DNA of 64,000 bases from the NCBI RefSeq assembly GCF_014641595.1, contig NZ_BMIA01000002.1, forward strand, positions 1,302,001-1,366,000. The letters are read 5' to 3'. Below, piece by piece: positions 34,514 through 42,689 of this stretch (the first letter of the stretch is position 1; every line of letters starts with the position of its first letter). Below the pieces are notes generated by a model. It had not been told where the DNA came from. It was given only the letters and a program-made list of their open reading frames with translations, and ran no database searches. The translations under genes were made by a program, and so were the position numbers. This DNA comes from Dyadobacter endophyticus (GTDB lineage Bacteria; Bacteroidota; Bacteroidia; Cytophagales; Spirosomataceae).

Positions 34514-36637
34514 TTAGCGAAGGAATGCCGCAGGAACACCGCCGTCGACGTTGATCACGTTTCCGGTGCTTTTGTTGAGCAAGCCGCTCACGAAAATGTA
34601 CACGCCGTTTGCGATGTCGTCCGTATGGATTTCCGCATTCAGCACGGTTCTTTTTGCATAGTAAGCCGGCAGTTCTTCCACTTTAATGCCGTATGCTTTC
34701 GCACGTCCGGCAGCCCAGCCGCTTTCCCAGATCTTGCTTCCGGCGATTACCGCGTCCGGGTTCACCACGTTCACGCGGATTCTGTCCGGGCCGAGTTCAG
34801 CAGCCAAAAGGCGCGACATATGTTGCTGAGCAGCCTTGGCCGTTCCATAAGCCACGTTGTTCGGGCCGGAAACGATACCATTCTTGCTAGCGATGTTGAT
34901 AATATCGCCGCCCAGTCCTTGCTGACGCATGATAGCAACCGATTCCTGCGATACCAGGAACTGGCCTTTTACCAATACATCCTGCAAAATATCCCAGTCT
35001 TTGATCGTAGTATCCGCCAATGGTTTCGAGATCGACAAACCTGCGCAGTTTACCACGATATCCACACCGCCGTATTTCAGTTTAGTCGCATGCAATGCAG
35101 CTTTGATCGCCTCGTCGTCGAGCACGTTCGCCACGGTCGTATCCGAAAAGTCCTTGCCGAATTTCGCATCGAATTCCGCTTTGGTTTCGGCCAATGCTTT
35201 TTCGTCGATATCCGAAATCACCACGCAAGCACCTTCCTGCAACAGTTTCTGAGCGATTGCCTTGCCGATACCGCCCGAGCCGCCGGTTACGAATGCGACT
35301 TTACGCGATACCGATTTTTCTTTCGGCATACGCTGCAATTTCGCTTCTTCCAGCAACCAGTATTCGATGTCGAATGCCTCCTGCTCGGGCAATGAAACGT
35401 AAGAAGAGATCGCCTCGGCGCCTTTCATTACATTAATTGCATTAATATAAAACTCAGCCGCAACGCGGGCAGTCTGCTTGTCTTTCGCGAACGAGAACAT
35501 ACCTACACCTGGCAACAGGATAATCACCGGGTTCGGGTCACGCACGGCGGGGCTGTTGGAATGCTTGCAACGTTCGTAGTAAGCAATGTAGCCTTCGCGG
35601 TATGCTTCAAATTGCGGGCGAATGTGTTCGAGGATTTCGGCGTCGGCCGCTTCCAGTTTTTCGAATGGCAGGTCGAGCACCAACGGACGGATCTTCGTGC
35701 GCAGGAAGTGGTCGGGGCAGCTGGTACCGAGTGGCGCCAGTTTGTCCAGATCATGGCTCGCGATGAATTCCAATACACGCTCGTCATCGGTAAAGTGACC
35801 GATCATCGCCTGTTGCTCGGAAGCCAGACCGCGCAAATAAGGCGCCAGCTTGCCCGCTATTGCAGCGCGCCGCTCTTTCGGCTCGCTTTCCAGACGCGCG
35901 CCCCCGAAAACGGGACGGCTCTTGCCATAGTTCTCGGCCAGGTATTCCGACGCTCTTTCGATTGTATCGAGCGTATTAATGTAAGATTCGTAAGCAGTAT
36001 CACCCCAGGTGAACAATCCGTGACCACCCAATACGATACCGCGAATGCCCGGATTGTCGTTCAATGCCTGTTCGAGTTGCAGACCCAGGTCGAAGCCCGG
36101 ACGCTGCCAGGGCACCCACGCCAGTTCTCCGTTGAACAGTTCTTTGGTAATGGCTTCACCCTCTTTCGATGCCGCGATCGCGATCAGTGCATCAGGGTGC
36201 AGGTGATCGATGTGCTTGAAAGGCAGCAAGCCGTGCAGCGGCGTGTCGATAGACGGAGCCTTTGATTTCAGGTCGTAAATGCAATGGTTGAACAGCTCCA
36301 CCATTTCGTCTTCGAATTCGAGTCCGCGGTAAATGCTTTTCAGGCTGTGCAGGCGGTCGACATACAGACCGGCCAGTCCGCTTCTTGTTAAAGTACCAAT
36401 ATCGCCACCTGAACCTTTGATCCACATCACTTCCACGGGGTTGCCCGTCAGCGGATCTTTTTCGATGGTTTTACAGCTCGTGTTTCCACCAGCATAGTTG
36501 GTCAGGCGAAGATCTGCACCCAACAGATTTGAACGGTACAGAAGAAGTGCTACCTGATCATCACCCAGGGAAGCGGCCTTCTCTTCATCCCATAAATAGC
36601 TTACATACCTGTACTGGCTTACTTTAGAACTGCTCAT
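34514..36637 (-). CDS. bifunctional rhamnulose-1-phosphate aldolase / lactaldehyde dehydrogenase (RhaEW type)
   Basis: A 707-residue fusion from ATG 36637, which follows an AGGAAA stretch; ATG 36661 would add 8 residues. Residues about 1-430 are a class II aldolase domain with N-Y-A-G-G-N-T-S-C-K, I-K-G-S-G-G-D-I-G, the H-G-L-L-P-F-K-H-I-D-H-L-H-P metal-ligand region and G-G-H-G-L-F-T-W. Residues about 445-707 are an SDR with V-T-G-G-S-G-G-I-G-K and catalytic Y-G-T-A-K. It cleaves rhamnulose-1-phosphate to dihydroxyacetone phosphate and L-lactaldehyde and oxidises the aldehyde to lactate. Fusion of the two steps is known in Bacteroidota and Bacillus. It is the first gene of the rhaI operon. 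Confidence 0.9.
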   Translation of the reverse strand: MSSSKVSQYRYVSYLWDEEKAASLGDDQVALLLYRSNLLGADLRLTNYAGGNTSCKTIEKDPLTGNPVEVMWIKGSGGDIGTLTRSGLAGLYVDRLHSLKSIYRGLEFEDEMVELFNHCIYDLKSKAPSIDTPLHGLLPFKHIDHLHPDALIAIAASKEGEAITKELFNGELAWVPWQRPGFDLGLQLEQALNDNPGIRGIVLGGHGLFTWGDTAYESYINTLDTIERASEYLAENYGKSRPVFGGARLESEPKERRAAIAGKLAPYLRGLASEQQAMIGHFTDDERVLEFIASHDLDKLAPLGTSCPDHFLRTKIRPLVLDLPFEKLEAADAEILEHIRPQFEAYREGYIAYYERCKHSNSPAVRDPNPVIILLPGVGMFSFAKDKQTARVAAEFYINAINVMKGAEAISSYVSLPEQEAFDIEYWLLEEAKLQRMPKEKSVSRKVAFVTGGSGGIGKAIAQKLLQEGACVVISDIDEKALAETKAEFDAKFGKDFSDTTVANVLDDEAIKAALHATKLKYGGVDIVVNCAGLSISKPLADTTIKDWDILQDVLVKGQFLVSQESVAIMRQQGLGGDIINIASKNGIVSGPNNVAYGTAKAAQQHMSRLLAAELGPDRIRVNVVNPDAVIAGSKIWESGWAAGRAKAYGIKVEELPAYYAKRTVLNAEIHTDDIANGVYIFVSGLLNKSTGNVINVDGGVPAAFLR

Positions 36638-36830
36638 ATTTGTTTCCTGATTTTTTATCATTTTGAGGTAAAAGCGCTTCTTTCCTGAAAGTATTTTAAC
36701 AGATTAATACTACTCTGAACTTATGTGCAAGATTAGGAAACTTAGCAATGCACACCGTCCTGTTGTATCCTGCATGTTGAAATAATTTGAGAATTAATGT
36801 GAGAATTGGAAGTTTTTGTATAAAACAAAT

Positions 36831-36861
36831 GGCCTGAACCATGCTTGTAACAGTTCAGACC
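36831..36861 (-). terminator. terminator-like hairpin after LRR gene 1
   Basis: On the minus strand a 9-bp stem with one G-U pair (36853-36861 with 36831-36839) is followed by a T-rich stretch. It sits just after the stop of the leftward LRR gene at 36890. Confidence 0.5.
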
Positions 36862-36889
36862 ATGAAAAACAGAAATAACCTTACTGTAC

Positions 36890-38653
36890 CTATCGCTTTA
36901 TTAGCAATTTCTTCGCGACATCGCCGATCTTGATCGTGTAAATCCCTTCTTTCAAATCTTTCAAATCGAGCTTACCGCCTACCAGTGCTGCGTCGGTAAC
37001 CACCGACCTGCCCGCTGGCGTAAAAACCGACACTATGTCATTACCACCCGTTCCTTCTACCGTCAGTTCAGTCTGTGCCGGGTTCGGGTAAATATTGATC
37101 ACCGCTTTTCCGGCCCTTACCACAATTACTTTCGAATGTTCAGACTTCCCGTCATAATCCAGCTGCTTCAAACGGTAATAGCCTGTTGCCAGCGGACTGA
37201 GATCGGTAAAGTGATAAAACTGATCATCTTTTGTATCGCCACTTCCGTCCACAAAACCAATCTTCTCGAACGTCCGCGCATCGGCGCTGCGTTCGATTTC
37301 GAAGCCTTTGTTGTTGGTTTCGGAAGTAGTTTTCCAGGTGAGTTTGGTTTGGTTGGATTCGGATTTGCCTCGAAAGTCAACTAGGGTTACGGGGAGCGTA
37401 GCACTATAAGTCTCACTTACGAGCATCAAAGTCGTCACGACGGAATTATTCACCGTAACATAATAATTTCCGTCTTCCTGTATCACAAATGTACTATCGC
37501 CGGTTTTCGTGGCCACCAATTCGCCAAAACGATACCAACGGTAGGTATTATTGGCAAGTGTCCCGCCCGCATACACCGACAATACTTTGTTATTGATAGT
37601 AATCGGCAGATTCTGTTGTTGTATACCGCTCGAAAGTTTGGGAAAGTTTTCCTCCAACCCGTCAAAAGTAAATTTGTTGCCATACAAAGTCAGCGCGCCT
37701 GGGTCGAAATTGCTGACGTTTGGCAAGCGACGACCTAAGTTATTCTCAGAAAATACCATTTTCCGAATCTGGGTGAGGTTATTGATAGTAGCAGGCAAGC
37801 TACCAGACAATTCACAATCTGTTATGACCAGGGTATTCAGTTTCGCCAGATTTCCAATTTCTGCGGGAACATTTCCGCTCTGCCGAATACCTGCAAGCAT
37901 TATGGATGTCGCATTTACAAGGTTGCCCAGCTCTTTAGGTATTTGCCCCGAAAATCCGGCATAGGTAATCGTCAATGAATTTAAGTTAACAAGGTTCCCG
38001 ATCCATCCCGGTATGGCACCCGAAAATCCCGGCGTTTGTATCGACAACGTTTTGATCGTCGTCATGCTACCAATTGCAGACGGCAGGTTACCGAGGTTGG
38101 GAATCGAGGGCAATGCCCTTCCTGCAAGAAGTGAAAGACTTTCCAGATTCGTCAGGTTTCCAATCGACTCAGAAATAGGCCACAAAGGAGTAAAGGAAAG
38201 CGTTTTTAAGCTTGTAATTCCCCAAAGCACATCGATTCCTTCCATGCCGAAAAAATTGTCGACCAGATTTAGATTTTCGAGATTGGTCAGGTTTGCGAAC
38301 TCTGCAGGAATTTTTCCCGTCAACGGCGGATACAGGTTCAGTCCATGGTTTGCTAGCGAAAGATCCCGGAGTGCTGTAAGGTTTCCGATTTCCGGAGGAA
38401 GCTGCCCGCTCAGTTCATTACCTCCGAGATCGATACTCACTACGCGACCATTCTCGCAGGTAACTCCGAACCAGCCGCAGGGACTATCTCCTGGCTGACT
38501 AGGCAATGGCCAGGGGTTGTCGCGTTCGGAATACCAATTTGGGCCACCGGCGGCATTATAGAGTGCAACCAATGCGAGCCGGTCTCCTTCGAGCGTTTGT
38601 GCGAAAGAATTGATTGAACAAAGAAGAAGAAGGAACGATAAAACTTGTTTCAT
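36890..38653 (-). CDS. secreted leucine-rich-repeat protein with type IX secretion tail (copy 1)
   Basis: A 587-residue exported protein. Signal peptide about 1-18. Residues 22-72 form a cap like that of plant LRR receptors, with D-R-L-A-L, G-G-P-N-W and P-C-G-W-F-G-V-T-C-E-N-G-R-V. About eight LRRs of the L-x-x-L-x-L-x-x-N type with I-P-x-x-I-G-N-L follow (about 75-320). Residues about 420-505 are a beta-sandwich block nearly identical at DNA level to its neighbour. The C-terminal 70 residues, starting I-N-I-Y-P-N-P-A and ending in Lys/Arg, are a type IX sorting tail. It should be secreted to the surface and bind proteins or glycans. It lies 84 bp downstream of a paralogue in the same orientation. 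Confidence 0.88.
   Translation of the reverse strand: MKQVLSFLLLLCSINSFAQTLEGDRLALVALYNAAGGPNWYSERDNPWPLPSQPGDSPCGWFGVTCENGRVVSIDLGGNELSGQLPPEIGNLTALRDLSLANHGLNLYPPLTGKIPAEFANLTNLENLNLVDNFFGMEGIDVLWGITSLKTLSFTPLWPISESIGNLTNLESLSLLAGRALPSIPNLGNLPSAIGSMTTIKTLSIQTPGFSGAIPGWIGNLVNLNSLTITYAGFSGQIPKELGNLVNATSIMLAGIRQSGNVPAEIGNLAKLNTLVITDCELSGSLPATINNLTQIRKMVFSENNLGRRLPNVSNFDPGALTLYGNKFTFDGLEENFPKLSSGIQQQNLPITINNKVLSVYAGGTLANNTYRWYRFGELVATKTGDSTFVIQEDGNYYVTVNNSVVTTLMLVSETYSATLPVTLVDFRGKSESNQTKLTWKTTSETNNKGFEIERSADARTFEKIGFVDGSGDTKDDQFYHFTDLSPLATGYYRLKQLDYDGKSEHSKVIVVRAGKAVINIYPNPAQTELTVEGTGGNDIVSVFTPAGRSVVTDAALVGGKLDLKDLKEGIYTIKIGDVAKKLLIKR
37139..37396. repeat. 258-bp shared block, copy A
   Basis: Ungapped counterpart of 38987-39244; by eye about 15 mismatches, most clustered at one end. 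It encodes residues 420-505 of LRR gene 1. The flanking regions of the two genes are much more diverged. Confidence 0.9.
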
Positions 38654-38694
38654 ACATGAACTTTATGACAATAACTTTCCCATAAAGTTCATGT
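38654..38694. repeat. 14-bp inverted repeat at the start of LRR gene 1
   Basis: Arms 38654-38667 and 38681-38694 pair perfectly around a 13-base loop. On the minus strand the hairpin ends directly at the ATG of the LRR gene (38653). On the plus strand it is followed by five T residues. Confidence 0.7.
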
Positions 38695-38737
38695 TTTTCT
38701 ATTAAATATTTACAATCGGTTACAAACTTCCACTACA

Positions 38738-40384
38738 TTATTTGCTGATCAGCAATCTCCTCGTGTCTGTTCCGATTTGGATAGTATACAGGCCAGGCTT
38801 TAAAGATTGTACGGAAACAGGTTTTCCTGCATCAGCTTGCGTTTTCAAAACAATCCGGCCAGTCTCATTCACAACTTGCAGATCCTTCACACCTTCAAAA
38901 CCCGAAGCGATCACTTCGTATGAAGCAGGATTAGGATAAATTTTAAATACGGCGTCGCTTCTTTTCAGCTTGATGATTTTGGAGTATTCAGATTTCCCGT
39001 CATAATCCAGCTGCTTCAAGCGGTAATAGCCTGTTGCCAGCGGGTTGAGATCGGTAAAGTGATAAAACTGATCATCTTTTGTATCGCCACTTCCGTCCAC
39101 AAAACCAATCTTCTCGAACGTCCGCGCATCCGCGCTGCGTTCGATTTCGAAGCCTTTGTCGTTGGTTTCGGAAGTAGTTTTCCAGGTGAGTTTGGTTTGG
39201 TTGGATTCGGATTTGCCTTCGAAAGAGACAAGGGTTACGGGGAGTCTAACCGACACGTGGTCTTTTGTAATCAACGTCAAACCCGGCACCAGGCTGTTCG
39301 TCACTTCTACCCGGTAAATACCCTCCCCATCCAAATCTATGTATCGGTCACCGGTCTGCGTCGTAGTCAGTGCATTGTTCTTAAACAGTTTGTATGTATT
39401 ATTAGCCTCCGTGCCGCCCGCGTAGACTTCAATGCTAGCTGCTGTACAACCCAGGCACAACGGATAAGTCAATTGCGCATCGATCAAATCTTGCTCCAAA
39501 TATTGATCAAGGCGGCTGATATTGGACTCCATACCAGAAAAGTTGAAGGCATTATTATTGATTCTTACCTCAGCGGCCACAGGAATCCCAAGAACATTAG
39601 GGATCGGACCAGTCAGATTATTGTATGACAAATCCAGTTTCGTCAGTTTGGTCAGGTTATTGAATGAGGCTGGAATAGTACCGGTAAGCGCGTTCTGGCT
39701 CAAATCCAGTACTTCCAGATTCGAAAGCAAGCCTATTGAGGACGGAACAGAGCCAGTGGCATGAGCATTGCGCAGGATCAGTGTTTTCAGCTTTGTGAAT
39801 GTTCCAAAAAACGACGGAATCGAACCTAAATTCGTCGAAGTCGGAAAGGGATAATCTTCTGCTGCCATCCGCAGATATTCCAGATTGGTGAGATTAGCAA
39901 AGCTTGTCGGCACGTTCCAATATGGCGTTATGGATAAATGCTTAAGATTCGTGAGACTACCTATGACCTGAATATTCGGCCCCTCTATCCTGTTTTCACT
40001 AATATCCAGGTATTCCAGGTTAGTCAGGTTACCCAGTTCCGCGGGCAGATTTCCCTGGAACTGAGGAAGCTCATCCCCTGCTCCCGAAAGGTCTAGATGT
40101 TTCAAAGCGGTTAGGCTTCCGACTGCTGCCGGTATCGCTCCATAAGCATCATTCTGTTCCATAATGAGACTGGTCACACGCCCGCCTTCGCAGGTAACTC
40201 CATACCAGCCGCAGGGATTATCTCCTGGATTTCCGGGGACAGTCCAACCGGTATTGTTAAACCAATTATCCCCACCGGTAGCCTGGTAGAATGCGATGAG
40301 CGCCAGCCGGTCTGTTTCCAGCGACTGACTATAAGATTGCAGGGAAATAAAAAGGCACAAGAGCACAAGCAGACATTTCTTCAT
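38738..40384 (-). CDS. secreted leucine-rich-repeat protein with type IX secretion tail (copy 2)
   Basis: A 548-residue paralogue of the next gene. It has a signal peptide (about 1-19) and a plant-like cap with G-G-D-N-W-F-N-N-T-G-W and P-C-G-W-Y-G-V-T-C-E-G-G-R-V. Canonical LRRs (about 75-290) include L-S-N-L-E-V-L-D-L-S-Q-N-A-L-T-G-T-I-P. The shared block lies at about 381-466 and the sorting tail starts F-K-I-Y-P-N-P-A. The type IX system exports such proteins to the cell surface or medium. LRR content differs from copy 1 while the block after it is nearly the same, suggesting shuffling or gene conversion. Both genes face left with 84 bp between them, so an operon is likely. Confidence 0.88.
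   Translation of the reverse strand: MKKCLLVLLCLFISLQSYSQSLETDRLALIAFYQATGGDNWFNNTGWTVPGNPGDNPCGWYGVTCEGGRVTSLIMEQNDAYGAIPAAVGSLTALKHLDLSGAGDELPQFQGNLPAELGNLTNLEYLDISENRIEGPNIQVIGSLTNLKHLSITPYWNVPTSFANLTNLEYLRMAAEDYPFPTSTNLGSIPSFFGTFTKLKTLILRNAHATGSVPSSIGLLSNLEVLDLSQNALTGTIPASFNNLTKLTKLDLSYNNLTGPIPNVLGIPVAAEVRINNNAFNFSGMESNISRLDQYLEQDLIDAQLTYPLCLGCTAASIEVYAGGTEANNTYKLFKNNALTTTQTGDRYIDLDGEGIYRVEVTNSLVPGLTLITKDHVSVRLPVTLVSFEGKSESNQTKLTWKTTSETNDKGFEIERSADARTFEKIGFVDGSGDTKDDQFYHFTDLNPLATGYYRLKQLDYDGKSEYSKIIKLKRSDAVFKIYPNPASYEVIASGFEGVKDLQVVNETGRIVLKTQADAGKPVSVQSLKPGLYTIQIGTDTRRLLISK
38987..39244. repeat. 258-bp shared block, copy B
   Basis: Counterpart of 37139-37396 at a constant offset of 1848 bp, coding for residues 381-466 of LRR gene 2. 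No indel is seen between the copies. Confidence 0.9.
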
Positions 40385-40481
40385 AGCGTTGCTAAAAGGT
40401 TAAGTAAAGTCCTGATGAACGTTGAGCGGGTGCCTGGGCTGGCAGAAAGACGCAGCCGGTACTATAAGAATATTGTATATA

Positions 40482-40489
40482 CAAATGTA
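40482..40489 (-). promoter_or_regulatory. -7-like element upstream of LRR gene 2
   Basis: The plus-strand CAAATGTA is TACATTTG on the coding strand, matching TAnnTTTG about 100 bp before the ATG. No convincing -33 element is present at the right spacing. Confidence 0.3.
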
Positions 40490-40566
40490 ACCGAATGCAC
40501 AATAGAATGCGCACCGGTTACAAAAAATTATTGAAGTTTAATACTAGATTACACGCTACCAGTCAA

Positions 40567-42678
40567 TCACTTCCAGGTGAGGCCCATATTGCGGAAGAGG
40601 AATGCGTAAATGTCCGCCTGGGTTTCCAGGGCTTTTTTGGTGTTGCTCGCCCCATGACCGGAATTGGTATCGATCCGGATCAACAAGGGATTGGAGGATG
40701 TTTTGCCGGCTTTTGCCTGCAACTCAGCAGCGTATTTAAAAGAGTGTGCGGGAACTACGCGGTCGTCGTGATCGGCGGTGGTGATCATCGTGGCGGGGTA
40801 ATGACCGCCTGCTTTGATGTTGTGAAGCGGGGAATAGCCGTACAATACCTTGAACTCCTCGGCATTATCACTGCTTCCGTAGTCGGCAATCCAGTTCCAA
40901 CCGATGGTGAATTTGTGAAAACGGAGCATGTCCATTACGCCCACAGCGGGTAATGCCACTTTGAAAAGCTCGGGACGCTGGTTCATAACCGCCCCTACAA
41001 GTAACCCGCCGTTGGAACCACCCTGAACGGCCAGTCTTTCGGGAGAAGTGTATTTTTCACGAATCAAATATTCCGCCGCAGCGATGAAATCATCAAACAC
41101 ATTCTGCTTTTTCAGCTTCATGCCCTGCTCGTGCCATTTTTCACCATATTCGCTGCCACCTCTCAAATTGGCCTGAACAAATATACCGCCCTGGTTGAAG
41201 AACGGGATACGGGTAGGGCTAAACGCGGGCGGCAAGCTGACATTGAAACCACCATAACCATACAGGATTGTCGGATTGGTACCATCCAATTTCAAGCCCT
41301 TTTTATAAGTAATGAATGCAGGAATGCGGGTTCCGTCCTTGCTTGGGTAAAATACCTGCTTCGTTTCGTAGTCCGATGGCTTGAATGCCACTTCGGGTTC
41401 GCGGAAAACGCTGCTTTTACCGCTCGCAATGTCATATCGGAAGATCGTCGAAGGATAATTGAAAGAAGTATAGGTGTAGAACACGAAGGTATCCTCTTTA
41501 TCCCCTCCAAATCCTGCCGCAGAACCCAATCCGGGCAGTTCGATTTCACTTTCAACAATACCCTTGGGATCATATACGGACACGCGGCTCGTGACATCTT
41601 TCAAATAGGAAGCAAACAGCTTCCCGCCTGCCAACTGTGCGTATTCAAGCGGTTCCTTGCGCTCTGATAACACTGTTTCCCAATTCCGGCCAGCCGTTTT
41701 GAAAAGCATAACCTTGCCATTCGGTGCATTATCGTTGGTTTCTACCAGGAAATCCGCGCCGATGTTTTCGATAATGCGGAAACTGGCGTCCGTGATCTCC
41801 TCCCGGATCGGGACAAAACGACTTTCACCCTTTTTCAATACCCACACCCCGTTACCGTCTTTCCCCTTTCCACGATCGCTCACAGTCAGGACCGCATATT
41901 CCTCGTCCTCGGTCGTGCCGACAGTGTGGAAACGCTGCGGGTTCGCGGGATCTTCGAACACCAGCCTATCCTCCGCCTGTGCCGTACCGACGCGGTGAAA
42001 GAACACCTGGTGATTTTCGTTTTTGGCAGCCAATGCGCTGCCATCCGGCTTGGGGTAGCGACTGTAATAAAAGCCATCGCCCTGCCATGAAGCTCCCGAA
42101 ACTTTCACCCATTCCACTTTGTCGGCGAGCATGGAGAGGTCTTTCATATTCATCACCTGGTATTCCTGCCAGTCGGAGCCGCCTTTCGAGAAGCCGAATA
42201 CCGCATGGGCTCCGTCTTTGGACAAACTGAAAACAGTAAGCCGTGTAGTACCATCGGGCGAAAGCTTGTTCGGATCGATCACTACTTCCGGCGTGCCATT
42301 CAGGCCTTTCTGGCGGTACAACACGGCCTGGTTTTGCAAACCATCGTTTTTGTAGAAATAGAAATACTCCCCTTTCTTTCTGGGTGCGGAATATTTAGGG
42401 TAGTTGTAAGCCTTTTCCAGGTCCTCAAATATCTTTTTCTTAAACGGGATCGCATTCAGATACCCAAATGTGACTTCGTTCTGCTCCTTTACCCACTCCG
42501 CTGTTTCCTCGGAACGGTCGTCTTCGAGCCACCGGTAGGGGTCGGCCACTTTCACACCGTGGTATTCGTCGAAATGCTCCTGCTTTCTCGTTTCAGGATA
42601 TTCCAATTGCTGAGCATTGCCTTGTACCGACAATGCTGATGCTGCCATTAAAGTCATCAGAAAAAATTTTGAATCCAT
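40567..42678 (-). CDS. prolyl oligopeptidase (S9A)
   Basis: A 703-residue serine peptidase that cleaves short peptides after proline. A signal-like N terminus (about 1-23, N-A-Q) precedes Y-P-E-T-R-K and D-P-Y-R-W-L-E-D-D, the usual start of S9A enzymes. A seven-bladed propeller spans about 75-420. The alpha/beta-hydrolase domain follows, with the nucleophile in G-G-S-N-G-G (Ser near 554), Asp in D-H-D-D-R-V-V (near 634) and His in N-S-G-H-G (near 676). The triad is complete and length normal. It is the last gene of a leftward three-gene operon, 11 bp after an S15/CocE hydrolase, suggesting a shared role in periplasmic peptide breakdown. Confidence 0.94.
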   Translation of the reverse strand: MDSKFFLMTLMAASALSVQGNAQQLEYPETRKQEHFDEYHGVKVADPYRWLEDDRSEETAEWVKEQNEVTFGYLNAIPFKKKIFEDLEKAYNYPKYSAPRKKGEYFYFYKNDGLQNQAVLYRQKGLNGTPEVVIDPNKLSPDGTTRLTVFSLSKDGAHAVFGFSKGGSDWQEYQVMNMKDLSMLADKVEWVKVSGASWQGDGFYYSRYPKPDGSALAAKNENHQVFFHRVGTAQAEDRLVFEDPANPQRFHTVGTTEDEEYAVLTVSDRGKGKDGNGVWVLKKGESRFVPIREEITDASFRIIENIGADFLVETNDNAPNGKVMLFKTAGRNWETVLSERKEPLEYAQLAGGKLFASYLKDVTSRVSVYDPKGIVESEIELPGLGSAAGFGGDKEDTFVFYTYTSFNYPSTIFRYDIASGKSSVFREPEVAFKPSDYETKQVFYPSKDGTRIPAFITYKKGLKLDGTNPTILYGYGGFNVSLPPAFSPTRIPFFNQGGIFVQANLRGGSEYGEKWHEQGMKLKKQNVFDDFIAAAEYLIREKYTSPERLAVQGGSNGGLLVGAVMNQRPELFKVALPAVGVMDMLRFHKFTIGWNWIADYGSSDNAEEFKVLYGYSPLHNIKAGGHYPATMITTADHDDRVVPAHSFKYAAELQAKAGKTSSNPLLIRIDTNSGHGASNTKKALETQADIYAFLFRNMGLTWK

Positions 42679-42689
42679 AAAAACGGCCG

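Noticed and set aside
34625..36265. Two long rightward frames (34625-35395 and 35561-36265)
   Set aside because: Both are antisense to the aldolase/dehydrogenase gene, which has clear domains throughout.
37139..39244. Possible insertion sequence flanked by the 258-bp direct copies
   Set aside because: The copies encode the same domain of two paralogous genes; no transposase or terminal inverted repeats lie between.
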